Below are positions 19,501 to 28,596 of a stretch of DNA of 64,000 bases, piece after piece. The stretch is from Adlercreutzia equolifaciens DSM 19450 (GTDB lineage: Bacteria > Actinomycetota > Coriobacteriia > Coriobacteriales > Eggerthellaceae), in contig NC_022567.1 of NCBI RefSeq assembly GCF_000478885.1, forward strand, positions 1,240,001 to 1,304,000. Reading direction: 5' to 3'. The stretch's first letter is position 1. Each line of letters begins with the position of its first letter. A model generated the notes under the pieces. It ran no database searches. It was not told the DNA's origin and was given only the letters and a program-made list of their open reading frames with translations. The position numbers and the translations under genes were made by a program.

Positions 19501-21459
19501 CTATCGGTTCGAGCGGTCTTTGAAGAGCTGGTCGTACTGGACGATGGCGTAGGACTTCAGGGCGTCCTCGGCCTTCTGCTGGGCGTCGGTTTCCACGGTC
19601 TCGCCGAACCAGTGCCACGTTCCCTCAGCATCCCGGTATCCGTTCAGGTTCACGGCGGGCAGCGCCTGGCGCAGAGCCGATCGGTACAGGGCGCGGGAGT
19701 CGCGGGGCAGCCCCGTTGCATCCAAGAGCAGGCTTGAAAGATAGTTCAAGCTCGTGACGTCGGCGTTCTCGATGCGCGCGAGCGTATCCCCGTATTTCCC
19801 GCGGGCCGCAGCGTTCGCCCAGATGAAATACGGCGTCCGGTAGCGTGCCTGCACCTCTTCCAAACTGGCGCTCTCCACGGGCTTGCCGAAGGTTTCCTCG
19901 AAGAGCCAGTCGGCGAAGCCGGGTTGGTGGTCGCCGAAGAACACGACGATGGTGGGCTCGTTCCGCGCGTTCAGCTCGTCCACGAGCCAGCGCAGATCCT
20001 CATCCGAGCGCCGGATGGCCGCCAGAAACTCGTCCACCTCGGGGTTTTCCACCTCATCCGATTCCAGATGCACGGCATCGGCGGCGGGAACGAGTCCCGT
20101 GTCGTAGCCGCCGTGGTTCTGAATGGTGACGTCGAAGACGAACTGGGGCCCCTCTCCCTCGTCGATCTTCTCCAGCACGCGCTCGTAGGTGGCGCGATCC
20201 GTGACGAGGTCGCGGAACGCGTCGGCGTCTTCCATGGTGGTGATGTCGTCGAACGTGTCGAATCCGAGCTGCTCGTAGATGCGGTCGCGCCGCCAGTTGG
20301 CCGCCTCGGCCGGGTGAATCGCGTGGGTGCCGTACCCCAGACCGCGGAAGTAGGAGGCGAGGTTGTCCACCCCTTCCAAATCGTAGAGCACATAGGGGTA
20401 CACGCCGCCGCCCATGTTGCCCATGGAGGCGCCGGTGAGGAACTCGAACTCGCTGTTGCAGGTGCCCCCGCCCATGGCCGAGACGTACACGTCGCCCGCG
20501 GCCAGGGAATCGTCGGCCACCTCGTGGAAGAACGTCGGCGCGGCGTTTGTTCCCTCGAGGCCGGGGTATTCGGAGAGATCGGAGAACGTCTCGTTCATGA
20601 TGGCGATGACGTTGGGTCCGTCGTAGGGGAGTGCTTCGGGCTGTTCCGGCGCTGCATCGCCAGTGGTGGGCGCCGCTGAGTTTTGGTTGCCCGTTGTGTC
20701 GGGCGAGGGGGACTCTGCCACCGTGCCGTCCGTTCCCGTCAGCGGATCCTCGGCGAAGGGGGCCAGGATGGCGTCCACGGCCTCGGCGGAGTAGCCCTCC
20801 GGAGGCTTGGGCGTCAGCTCTTGGGCCCGCGAGAGGAAGCAGAGCGCGGTGCCCTGGGTGGCGTAGGAGCCGCGCACGTCCCATACGTCCACGGTTACGT
20901 CGCAGTCGCTCTTGATGTCGATGGCTTGGTACTGCATGGTGCCGAGGCACACCAGCAGGGCCGCCGCCAGCACGTTGGCGGCTACGTCCCAGCGAGCGTG
21001 CTTTCGTTGGGGGCACAGCTTCGCCAAGGCGACGCAATAGGCGGCGAACAGCGCCCAGCAGAACACGAGGCGACCGGTGAGAAACAGGCTGTAACCACCG
21101 GCCACGGAGGCGGCGGTGCCGAGGGCGAACAGATCCGCCGGCACGATGGGCTGCCCCTTGAAGGTAATGATGAAGAAGTTGGCGGTGCCCCACAGCAGGC
21201 AAAAGCCCGTGAAGACGGCCAGCGATGCGCGGGTGCGTTGTCCTGCCAGAAACACGATGGCGCAGCCCAGACCCAAGATGAGCAGGTTGTCTACGACGTA
21301 GCGCTGTGGGATGGCGAAGACGCCGTCGTTCCACAGCAGCTCGAGGAGCAGGAAGCCTAAAACGACGGCGAGTGCGAAGAAGGCCCCGCGCCGCAGCGCA
21401 TCCGTCGCTCGCGAACGGCCAGTGGCGTCCAAGCTGGTTTCAGTTCGTTCCCTGTTCAA
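19501..21459 (-). CDS. LtaS/sulfatase-family membrane phosphotransferase
   Basis: 652 residues from TTG 21459, chosen because CCGGAGGG lies just upstream; an in-frame GTG at 21498 has no such site. Five hydrophobic segments fill roughly residues 25-200. An acidic, Pro/Thr-rich linker follows (about 225-285). The extracellular alkaline-phosphatase-like domain shows PNVIAIMNETFSD (metal ligand Glu), GGGTCNSEFEFLTG with the predicted nucleophilic Thr near residue 333, TIQNHGGYD, and FFGDHQPGF with metal-binding Asp/His. Such enzymes transfer phosphoglycerol or similar groups to cell-envelope polymers. A true lipoteichoic acid product cannot be assumed for this lineage. Read convergent with ribF. 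Confidence 0.82.
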   Translation of the reverse strand: MNRERTETSLDATGRSRATDALRRGAFFALAVVLGFLLLELLWNDGVFAIPQRYVVDNLLILGLGCAIVFLAGQRTRASLAVFTGFCLLWGTANFFIITFKGQPIVPADLFALGTAASVAGGYSLFLTGRLVFCWALFAAYCVALAKLCPQRKHARWDVAANVLAAALLVCLGTMQYQAIDIKSDCDVTVDVWDVRGSYATQGTALCFLSRAQELTPKPPEGYSAEAVDAILAPFAEDPLTGTDGTVAESPSPDTTGNQNSAAPTTGDAAPEQPEALPYDGPNVIAIMNETFSDLSEYPGLEGTNAAPTFFHEVADDSLAAGDVYVSAMGGGTCNSEFEFLTGASMGNMGGGVYPYVLYDLEGVDNLASYFRGLGYGTHAIHPAEAANWRRDRIYEQLGFDTFDDITTMEDADAFRDLVTDRATYERVLEKIDEGEGPQFVFDVTIQNHGGYDTGLVPAADAVHLESDEVENPEVDEFLAAIRRSDEDLRWLVDELNARNEPTIVVFFGDHQPGFADWLFEETFGKPVESASLEEVQARYRTPYFIWANAAARGKYGDTLARIENADVTSLNYLSSLLLDATGLPRDSRALYRSALRQALPAVNLNGYRDAEGTWHWFGETVETDAQQKAEDALKSYAIVQYDQLFKDRSNR

Positions 21460-21579
21460 AAGACCCTCCGGTTCAAATGCAAAACAACAACTTACCACGG
21501 TCGAGGCTGCTTTACTTTGGGCGTCGCGAAACGTCCCGCCTGTCTCGGGAAAATCTCCACGGCGATTTGAGCCATGATT

Positions 21580-21732
21580 TTCGAGTTGTTAGCATTGCGA
21601 ATGGCGTTCTGTGGCTCAATCAGCTCCATGAGAAGGCAGAAATTATCGCTAAGCGAATAACTGATGAGGCGAATTCCTCCAGTGGCGGCCGAGGAACGCT
21701 GTAAGCGATCCCTTCGATGCTAACAACTCGAA
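21580..21732. repeat. 153-bp element bounded by 16-bp inverted repeats
   Basis: The arm at 21580-21595 (TTCGAGTTGTTAGCAT) is perfectly complementary to 21717-21732. A second inner pair, GCGTTC (21604-21609) with GAACGC (21694-21699), is nearly in register. The centre can form TTATCGCT/AGCGAATAA. It fills the gap between two divergent genes and its sequence is richer in A and T than either. Confidence 0.75.
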
Positions 21733-21792
21733 TTTTTTGGCGAAAACGTGGGTGAAGAATTGTCCGAGAAGACAAGGGGACGGCCCTGCGGG

Positions 21793-21804
21793 TATACTGC
21801 ACCC
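21793..21804 (+). promoter_or_regulatory. -10 element for a probably leaderless uvrC transcript
   Basis: TATACT (21793-21798) ends only 6 bases before ATG 21805, and no Shine-Dalgarno-like sequence is present. Transcription would start at or within a few bases of the start codon. Confidence 0.5.
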
Positions 21805-24000
21805 ATGAGTAAAGAACGAATTTCCTGGGAAAACGAATACCCCGACGAGTTGGAGCGCGAGGGCCGCATGAGGCCGACGCTCGCCCGCGCCGTGCGCGAT
21901 CATGAAGCCGCGGGCAACGCTGTTGACGAGGCCGTCGCGGAGGCAGTCTGGGCGGACGGCGAAGGCGAGGCGGCCGCCATGGGAGCGGTCGACGAGGCAG
22001 CCGTCGCGGAAGCCGTGGGCGAAGGCGGTCGCGTCAAGTCCGGCCGCCCCCGCGAGACCCAGCAGCAGAAGCTCGCGCGCATCAAGCGCGAGCTGGAAGC
22101 AGTGCCCACCGAGCCCGGCGTGTACCTGTGGAAAGACGCCGCCGGCGAGGTCATCTACGTCGGCAAGGCCAAGCAGCTGCGGGCGCGCATGCGCCAGTAC
22201 GTGAACTTCCAGGACGATCGCGCAAAGATTCCCTTGCTCGTGGAGGCCATCGACTCCTTCGACTACCTCGTCGTCGACAACGAGCACGAGGCGCTCGTGC
22301 TGGAGAAGAACCTCATCAACCAGTACAGCCCGTTTTTCAACGCGGACTTCAAGGACAACAAGAGCTACCCCTTCATCGCGCTCACCAAAGGCGATGTGTT
22401 CCCGGCCATCAAGTACACCCGCGAGAAACACAAGTCCGATACGAAGTACTTCGGTCCTTTCACCGACGCCCGCGCCGCCCGGGAGATGATCGACATCGCC
22501 CGGCGCGTGGTGCCCCTGTGCGCCGCCACCTGCGCCGACTGGCGGGGACTCACGCGCGCGCTGGAGAAGGACCCGCTCGCCTTCCTGAAGCGCGATACCA
22601 GGCCCTGCTTCGACTGCCACGTTGGGCTGGGCCCCGGCGCCTGCTGCGGGGCCGTCACGCCGGAGGAGTACGCCCAGAACGTGCGGCGCATCGAGCGCTT
22701 CCTCGCCGGCAACCACCGCGAGTTCGTCGACGAGCTGACGGCGGAAATGCAGGAGGCCGCCGCCGAGCTCGACTTCGAGCGGGCGGGACGGCTGAAGGCG
22801 CGCATCGACACCATCAACTCGCTTGCCGACAAGCAGCACGCCGTGTCCTCCCGCGACCTGTCCGCCGACGTCGTCGGGTTCTTCCGTGAGGAGACCGTGG
22901 CCGGGGTGAACGTGCTCGTCATCCGCGAGGGCCGCATCGTGAATGCCAACGAGTTCATCTTGAACCGCGGCACCGACGTGCCCGACCAGGATCTGCTGCG
23001 CAACTTCCTCATGCGCTACTACGACACCACCACCTCCATCCCGCGCGAGGTGATCGTGCGCGCGTTGCCCGAGGACGCAGAGGTCATGGGGGAGTGGCTC
23101 ACGGGCAAGCTCGATTCGGCTCATGGCGCCAAGGTGCGCTTCACCGCGCCGCAGAAGGGGGAGAAGGCTGATCTTCTGACCATGGCCGAGACCAACGCGC
23201 GGCATACGCTCATGCGCTACAAGGTGCGCACGAACTACGATGACAAGCGCATCAACAACGCCCTTCTGCAGCTAGAGAGCGCCCTAGCCTTGGACGCGCC
23301 GCCCATGCGCATCGAGTGCTTCGACATCTCCACCATCCACGGCTCCTACACCGTGGCCTCCATGGTGGTGTTCACCGGTGGCAAGCCGGACAAGAACCAG
23401 TACCGCCGCTTCAAGATAAAGACGCCGCTCGACGAGGCCAACGACTTCCTCTCCATGCAGGAGGTGATGCGGCGCCGTTATGCTCCGGAGCGCTTGAACG
23501 ACGAGCGCTTCGGCAGCAAGCCGGACCTCATCATCCTGGACGGCGGAAAGCCGCAGCTGACGGCGGCGCTCGCCATGTTCGAGGAGATGGGGATCGACGA
23601 CATCGCCATTTGCGGTCTGGCCAAGCGCGACGAGGAGCTGTTCGTGCCCTGGCAGGACACGGGGCCGGTGGTGCTTCCCTCAGGCTCGGCGTCGCTGTAC
23701 CTGGTGAAGCAGGTGCGCGACGAGGCCCACCGCTTCGCCATCACCTTCCATCGCGAGCTGCGCGGCAAGGGCATGACGGCGAGCATTCTGGACGACGTGG
23801 CGGGACTGGGTCCCGTGCGGAAGAAGGCGCTGATGAAGCACTTCAAGTCGTTCAAGAACTTGAAAGCTGCCAGCTTGGAGGAAATCAAGGCCGCCAAGGT
23901 CATCCCCGAAGAGGTGGCCGAGGAGCTGGTGCGCGTTCTCGCGCAGTATAATGAGCGGAAAGAAGAGAAGGAAGAGCAGCTGGCGGAAGACGCTTCTTAG
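21805..24000 (+). CDS. uvrC: Excinuclease ABC subunit C
   Basis: 731 residues if translation begins at ATG 21805. The GIY-YIG nuclease domain starts near residue 100 (GVYLWKDAAGEVIYVGKAKQ), then the UVR motif (ELTAEMQEAAAELDFERAGR), the RNase-H-like UvrC nuclease domain (ECFDISTIHGSYTVASMVVF, LIILDGGKPQL) and C-terminal helix-hairpin-helix repeats. UvrC makes both incisions in nucleotide excision repair. The first ~95 residues are an unusual acidic, Ala/Val/Glu-rich extension with the internal repeat VDEAVAEAV / VDEAAVAEAV; most homologues begin at the GIY-YIG domain. A later start (ATG 21868) is possible. It heads the conserved rapZ-yvcK-whiA run. Confidence 0.93.
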   Translation: MSKERISWENEYPDELEREGRMRPTLARAVRDHEAAGNAVDEAVAEAVWADGEGEAAAMGAVDEAAVAEAVGEGGRVKSGRPRETQQQKLARIKRELEAVPTEPGVYLWKDAAGEVIYVGKAKQLRARMRQYVNFQDDRAKIPLLVEAIDSFDYLVVDNEHEALVLEKNLINQYSPFFNADFKDNKSYPFIALTKGDVFPAIKYTREKHKSDTKYFGPFTDARAAREMIDIARRVVPLCAATCADWRGLTRALEKDPLAFLKRDTRPCFDCHVGLGPGACCGAVTPEEYAQNVRRIERFLAGNHREFVDELTAEMQEAAAELDFERAGRLKARIDTINSLADKQHAVSSRDLSADVVGFFREETVAGVNVLVIREGRIVNANEFILNRGTDVPDQDLLRNFLMRYYDTTTSIPREVIVRALPEDAEVMGEWLTGKLDSAHGAKVRFTAPQKGEKADLLTMAETNARHTLMRYKVRTNYDDKRINNALLQLESALALDAPPMRIECFDISTIHGSYTVASMVVFTGGKPDKNQYRRFKIKTPLDEANDFLSMQEVMRRRYAPERLNDERFGSKPDLIILDGGKPQLTAALAMFEEMGIDDIAICGLAKRDEELFVPWQDTGPVVLPSGSASLYLVKQVRDEAHRFAITFHRELRGKGMTASILDDVAGLGPVRKKALMKHFKSFKNLKAASLEEIKAAKVIPEEVAEELVRVLAQYNERKEEKEEQLAEDAS

Positions 24001-24015
24001 GGAAAGGAGGCCTGT

Positions 24016-24987
24016 GTGGCCGAGGAGATAATGGAAGAAGACCAGATGCCCGACTTCGTCATCGTGACGGGCATGTCCGGCGCCGGGCGCACGGAAGCCA
24101 TGCACGTCTTCGAGGACTTGGGCTACTACTGCGTGGACAACTTGCCCTCGAGCCTGCTCGCCGATCTCGTGCGCGTGAACGAGAGCACCGAGCACGAGGG
24201 CGGACGGCGGCGCCTGGCCGTGGTCTGCGACTCGCGCAACGGCGATTTCTTCGGCGATCTGGAGGCCGAGCTTTCCTCCATGCAAGAGGCCGGCGTCTCC
24301 TACAAGATGCTGTTCCTCGATGCCGCCGACGACAAGCTCATCGCCCGTTACAAGTCGAGCCGCCGCCGGCATCCGCTGTGCACCGACGGCACCACCATTT
24401 GGCAGGGCATCCAGCGCGAGCGGCTCATGCTCATGGGCCTTCGCGACCGCGCCGACTACGTCATCGACACCACCGATATGCTGCCCCAGAAGCTGCGCAG
24501 CACCATCCGGGGGCTCTTCGCCACGGGCAGCGAGCGCAAGGGACTCGCGGTCACCGTGTACTCCTTCGGCTTCAAGCACGGCGCTCCCTACGACGCCGAC
24601 CTCGTCATGGACGTGCGCTTCCTGCCGAACCCCTATTACGATCCGGAGCTGCGGCCGCTGACGGGGCTGGACGCCCCGGTGCGCGACTTCGTGCGCATGC
24701 GCGAGGAGACCATCGAGTTCGAGCAGAAATGGCACGATTTGCTGGACGTCGTCATGCCGGGGTACGTCGCCGAGGGCAAGCAGCAGTTGGCCATCGGCGT
24801 GGGCTGCACCGGCGGCCAGCACCGGTCGGTGGCGCTTGCCGAGGCCACGGGCGACTACCTGAAGTCGAAGGGCTATCGGGTGAGCGTGGCCCATCGCGAT
24901 CTGCGTCTGGCCGAGCGCGGTCACGACGTGCAGTGCGAGAGCGACAACGTGCTGGACGCCCGCGCCGGCGGCGGAAAGGAAGCGTAG
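24016..24987 (+). CDS. rapZ: RapZ/YvcJ-family nucleotide-binding protein
   Basis: 323 residues from GTG 24016, with AAAGGAGG 5 bases upstream. Walker A GMSGAGRT (about residues 19-26) is followed by EDLGYYCVDNLP, the SSRRRHPL block and, in the C-terminal domain, FGFKHGAPYDADLVMDVRFLPNP and GCTGGQHRSVALAE. In E. coli RapZ controls glmS via small RNAs; in Gram-positives the role of YvcJ is less clear. The uvrC-rapZ-yvcK-whiA order is conserved. Confidence 0.93.
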   Translation: MAEEIMEEDQMPDFVIVTGMSGAGRTEAMHVFEDLGYYCVDNLPSSLLADLVRVNESTEHEGGRRRLAVVCDSRNGDFFGDLEAELSSMQEAGVSYKMLFLDAADDKLIARYKSSRRRHPLCTDGTTIWQGIQRERLMLMGLRDRADYVIDTTDMLPQKLRSTIRGLFATGSERKGLAVTVYSFGFKHGAPYDADLVMDVRFLPNPYYDPELRPLTGLDAPVRDFVRMREETIEFEQKWHDLLDVVMPGYVAEGKQQLAIGVGCTGGQHRSVALAEATGDYLKSKGYRVSVAHRDLRLAERGHDVQCESDNVLDARAGGGKEA

Positions 24988-24990
24988 AAG

Positions 24991-26148
24991 GTGGCCGGCA
25001 TAAAGAAGAGCACCGAGGCCTTCCGCGTCGATCCGGCGGCCACGGCGGCGTTCTCGGCCCTGCGCAGCGCGCTTCCGAACCTGCGGCCTTTGGATGAGGA
25101 CGCCCGTGCGCTGAAGGCGGTGGTCATCGGCGGGGGCACCGGCGCTCCCGTCTCCATCCGGACGCTGCTCTCCTTGGGCGTGCAGACGAGCGCCGTCGTG
25201 GCCATGGCCGATGACGGCGGCAGCACCGGCGTTCTGCGCGAGGAGGCCGACGTCACGCCGCCCGGCGACATCCGCAAGTGCCTCGTGGCCTTCGCGAAGG
25301 ATCCCGCCGACCCGCTTGTGCGGGCGCTCAAGTACCGGTTCGCCGTGGCCCGCGACCATGCTCTGGGCAACCTCCTTCTGGCTGCGCTGGAAGATGCGAC
25401 GGGGTCGTTTCCCGAGGCCATCGCCATCTGCGAGAAGCTGGTGGACGCCCAGGGGCACGTGTATCCCTCGACGCTCGACCATGTGATGCTGTCGGCCCAG
25501 ACCCAAGACGGGCGCATTCTGGACGGTCAGGCCGTGGCCTGCCATTCCAAGACGGCGCTTGCGCAGGTGTGGCTCTCCGCCGAGGACGGCCGGCCGCCGC
25601 GACCTTACGAGCCGGCGCTTCAGGCCATCCGCGAGGCCGACCTCATCGTGCTGGGCCCGGGGTCGCTGTTCACCTCCATCATCCCGAACCTGCTCATCCC
25701 CGGCGTCGTCGAGGCCATCCGCGCCTCCCGGGGCCGCGTGCTATTCGTGTGCGCCCTGGCCGACGTGCAGGGGGAGACGTGGGGGCTGACGGCCCGCGAG
25801 CACTTCGAGGCGCTGGCGGCCCACGGTATGGAAGGCCTCATCGACTACATGCTCGTGCACTCGAAGGTGCCCTTGCGCGCCGAAAGCCCCGCCACGGGCA
25901 GCTTCGCGGCCATCTCCGGGGCCGAGCTGGAGCACGCCTCCACGAGCGATTTGAACGACGACCAGCTCATCAAGGGGGTGCGTCCCATCTCCATCTCCTA
26001 CGCCGATATGCTCGCCATCCAGTCCCGCGGCCCCATCGTCATCAGCCGCAACCTGGTGGACGCCGAGCAGCCCACGTGGCACTCGCCCTTCGCGCTGCGC
26101 GATGCCTTCCAGAACGTCATCAAGCTCTCGCGGGCGCGCCGGAGCTAG
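24991..26148 (+). CDS. yvcK: YvcK/CofD-like gluconeogenesis factor
   Basis: 385 residues from GTG 24991, three bases after rapZ. It has VVIGGGTGAPVSIRTLL (about residues 44-60), AMADDGGSTGVLREE, the PPGDIRKCLVAF motif, HALGNLLLAALED, IVLGPGSLFTSIIPNLL and LVHSKVPL. YvcK proteins bind UDP-sugars and are needed for growth on gluconeogenic carbon and for cell shape in several Gram-positives. The CofD name is by fold only. An N-terminal extension of about 40 residues precedes the core. Confidence 0.9.
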   Translation: MAGIKKSTEAFRVDPAATAAFSALRSALPNLRPLDEDARALKAVVIGGGTGAPVSIRTLLSLGVQTSAVVAMADDGGSTGVLREEADVTPPGDIRKCLVAFAKDPADPLVRALKYRFAVARDHALGNLLLAALEDATGSFPEAIAICEKLVDAQGHVYPSTLDHVMLSAQTQDGRILDGQAVACHSKTALAQVWLSAEDGRPPRPYEPALQAIREADLIVLGPGSLFTSIIPNLLIPGVVEAIRASRGRVLFVCALADVQGETWGLTAREHFEALAAHGMEGLIDYMLVHSKVPLRAESPATGSFAAISGAELEHASTSDLNDDQLIKGVRPISISYADMLAIQSRGPIVISRNLVDAEQPTWHSPFALRDAFQNVIKLSRARRS

Positions 26149-26151
26149 ACC

Positions 26152-27090
26152 ATGTCGTTCACGTCCGAGGTGAAAGACGAGCTGGCCCGGGTCGTGCCCG
26201 CTTGTCCGCAGTGCGAGAAGGCGACGCTCGCGGCCCTCGTGCGCATCGAGGGCACGCTGTTCGTGAGCGGACCGGCCCGCTACCGGGTGGAGATCGCCAC
26301 GGACGCGCCGGCCTCGGCCCGGCTCGTTGTGAGGCTTCTGCACGGCATCTATCAGCTGAAGACCAATCTCACCATGCGTCGTTCGGTGCTGCACAAGACG
26401 CCGAACTACCTCATCGAGGTGCCGGCCCAGCCCCACCTGGCCGACGCTTTGCGCGACATGGGGGTGCTCTCGGCCGAAGGGGGCCTGGAGATGGGCATCA
26501 AGGAGGCGCTTGTGGAAAAGCCCTGCTGCGCGGCGGCCTATTTGCGCGGCGCCTTTCTGGGCAGCGGTTTCATCTCGAATCCCAAGAGCGACTTCCATTT
26601 CGAGATCACCGTGGAATCCGAGGCGCTGGCCGAGGGGCTCGTGGAGCTCATGGCCCGCAAGGACATCACGGCCCGCATCATGGCGCGGCGCAGCTCGTAC
26701 ATGGTCTATCTGAAGAGCGGCAACGCCATCACGGAGTTCCTCGCCTTCACCGGCGCCCACCAAGCGGCGCTTTCCATGGAGGAGGAGCGCGTCGTGAAGT
26801 CGGTGCGCAACGACGTGAACCGCCAGATCAACGCCGAGTTGGCCAACCAGCAGAAGGCCTCGAACGCCGCCGTTGAGCAGATCTACGCCATCAGGCGCGT
26901 GGTGGAGCATTACGGCATGGAAGACCTGCCCCCGGCCCTGCAGGACTTCATCCGCCTGCGCGTCACCTATCCCGAGGCATCGCTGAAGGAGCTCGGTGAG
27001 CGGGCGACGCCGCCCCTCTCCAAGAGCGCTGTCTACCACCGCGTCCGCCGTCTCGAGTCGATGGCCGCCGAGCTGGACGCGGGGGAGTAG
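26152..27090 (+). CDS. whiA: WhiA-family DNA-binding protein
   Basis: 312 residues. The N-terminal LAGLIDADG-like region (MSFTSEVKDELARV, RGAFLGSGFISNPKSDFHFEI) lacks the acidic nuclease residues, as expected for WhiA. The C-terminal helix-turn-helix reads RVTYPEASLKELGERATPPLSKSAVYHRVRRL (in two blocks). WhiA controls division and sporulation genes in Streptomyces and affects chromosome segregation in Bacillus. It closes the uvrC-rapZ-yvcK-whiA operon. Confidence 0.95.
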   Translation: MSFTSEVKDELARVVPACPQCEKATLAALVRIEGTLFVSGPARYRVEIATDAPASARLVVRLLHGIYQLKTNLTMRRSVLHKTPNYLIEVPAQPHLADALRDMGVLSAEGGLEMGIKEALVEKPCCAAAYLRGAFLGSGFISNPKSDFHFEITVESEALAEGLVELMARKDITARIMARRSSYMVYLKSGNAITEFLAFTGAHQAALSMEEERVVKSVRNDVNRQINAELANQQKASNAAVEQIYAIRRVVEHYGMEDLPPALQDFIRLRVTYPEASLKELGERATPPLSKSAVYHRVRRLESMAAELDAGE

Positions 27091-27145
27091 AGCCGCCAAC
27101 CCCATCGAGGTGGTAAACGGCTTCTCTAACTTCTCCCTTGTGCCG

Positions 27146-27192
27146 TATTTCCTCCAGTAAGTTGTGCCCGAGTCAATTTACTGGAGGAAATA
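27146..27192. terminator. Hairpin between whiA and gap
   Basis: TATTTCCTCCAGTAA (27146-27160) pairs perfectly with 27178-27192 around a 17-base loop. It lies 56 bases after whiA and has no T-run on either strand, so a terminator is only one reading. The rest of the gap to gap (27193-27355) holds a possible -10 TAAACT near 27283 and no gene. Confidence 0.5.
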
Positions 27193-27355
27193 GGCGGCAA
27201 GTTGTTGCGCTCGCTTTTGTGCAGGCGGGACGGTTTTCGGGGCCGTCGGCTTTATCGTGGTGGGAATCGCTTAGCTTCGTAGTAAACTTGTGAGAGGCCT
27301 AACAGCTGATACGTGCCCATCGGGCTTCGCGAGTATCTTGTGAAAGGAGATACGC

Positions 27356-28366
27356 ATGACAACCAAGGTAGGCATCAACGGATTCGGTCGCATCGGACGC
27401 CTCGTCTTCCGCGCCATGGCCGACGATCCCGAGGTCGAGGTGATCGCCGTCAACGATCTGGGCGACAAAGCCACCGCTGCTCACCTGCTGAAGTACGACT
27501 CCATCCACGGCATCCGCAATTTCGATATCGAAGTGACGGATGACGGCTTGGTGGTGGATGGCAAGCACGTGACCATGCTTTCCGACCGCGATCCGGCGAA
27601 CCTGCCCTGGGGCGAGCTGGGTGTGGATGTGGTCGTAGAGGCCACCGGCATCTTCAAGACCGGCGAGCTGGCGCAGAAGCACCTGGATGCCGGCGCGAAG
27701 AAGGTCGTCATCACCTGCCCGGCCAAGGACGAGGACATCACCATCGTCATGGGCGTCAACGACGACCAGTACGACCCCGAGGTGCACAACATCATCTCGA
27801 ACGCCTCCTGCACCACCAACTGCCTGGCTCCCTTCGCCAAGGTGCTGCTGGAGAACTTCGGCATCAAGCGCGGCTACATGAACACCATTCACTCCTACAC
27901 CAACGACCAGAAGATCCTCGATCTTCCCCATAAGGATCTGCGCCGCGCCCGCGCTGCCGCCGTGTCCATGATCCCCACCACCACCGGTGCCGCCCGCGCC
28001 GTGTCCCTCGTGCTCCCCGAGCTCAAGGGCCGTCTCGACGGCTTCGCCACCCGCGTTCCCACCCCCGACGGCTCCATGGTCGACCTTACGGTGGAGCTGG
28101 AGAAGTCGGTGACCGCCGAGGAGATCAACGCCGCCATGAAGGCCGCGGCCGAGGGCCCCTTGAAGGGCATCCTGGAGTACACCGAGGATCCCATCGTGTC
28201 CATCGACATCGTGGGCAACGACCACTCCTCCATCTTCGACTCGCAGCTGACCATGGTGCTCGGCGGCGAGGGCAACTTCGTGAAGTGCGTCTCCTGGTAC
28301 GACAACGAGTGGGGCTATTCCAACCGCGTGAAGGATCTTGTTAAAATTCTTCTTCCGGAGGAATAA
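27356..28366 (+). CDS. gap: Type I glyceraldehyde-3-phosphate dehydrogenase
   Basis: 336 residues with the Rossmann start KVGINGFGRIGRLVFRA, the NAD-binding NDLGD, the active-site SNASCTTNCLAP with catalytic Cys near residue 152, and the partner His in NTIHSYTNDQKILD. The C-terminus has the typical SWYDNEWGYSNR. It oxidises and phosphorylates glyceraldehyde 3-phosphate with NAD. GAAAGGAGATACGC precedes the ATG. First gene of the glycolytic run gap-pgk-tpiA-gpmI, separated from pgk by a structured repeat. Confidence 0.97.
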   Translation: MTTKVGINGFGRIGRLVFRAMADDPEVEVIAVNDLGDKATAAHLLKYDSIHGIRNFDIEVTDDGLVVDGKHVTMLSDRDPANLPWGELGVDVVVEATGIFKTGELAQKHLDAGAKKVVITCPAKDEDITIVMGVNDDQYDPEVHNIISNASCTTNCLAPFAKVLLENFGIKRGYMNTIHSYTNDQKILDLPHKDLRRARAAAVSMIPTTTGAARAVSLVLPELKGRLDGFATRVPTPDGSMVDLTVELEKSVTAEEINAAMKAAAEGPLKGILEYTEDPIVSIDIVGNDHSSIFDSQLTMVLGGEGNFVKCVSWYDNEWGYSNRVKDLVKILLPEE

Positions 28367-28375
28367 GAATTTTAA
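28341..28375 (+). terminator. AT-rich hairpin spanning the gap stop codon
   Basis: TTAAAATTCTT (28341-28351) pairs perfectly with AAGAATTTTAA (28365-28375); the TAA stop (28364-28366) is inside it. It could end, process or protect the gap transcript. No T-run follows directly. Confidence 0.45.
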
Positions 28376-28382
28376 TCAAGAT

Positions 28383-28514
28383 CGCCGACGCTGCGGTTCC
28401 GACAGGCACCTGGCCTTGCCCCTTGTTTGGGGTACGGCGCGGCACGAAGGCCGCTTGGCCCCAAGGCGGGGCAATTCCAGGCACCTGTCGAAACCTCGCT
28501 GACTTCCTTGGGCG
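28383..28514. repeat. 132-bp structured intergenic repeat, copy 1
   Basis: This block is about 119/132 identical to 32699-32830 and exactly the same length. Outer arms GACAGGCACCTGG (28401-28413) and CCAGGCACCTGTC (28477-28489) pair except for a central CA/CA. Inside are TTGCCCC/GGGGCAA and TTGGGG/CCCCAA. The tip is GCGGC (28439-28443) with GCCGC (28450-28454). Three tip base pairs differ from copy 2 on both sides, keeping the pairing. Confidence 0.85.
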
Positions 28515-28596
28515 AACCAGTGAGGCAAAATAATTAGTATTTTGAGAATCCCGGTTCCCTTAATGAGCCGGGTTTTCTCTTTGGGAAAGGAATGAC

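Noticed and set aside
28341..28375. Strong rho-independent terminator after gap
   Set aside because: The stem is AT-rich and overlaps the stop codon, and no T-run follows, so it is listed with low confidence only.
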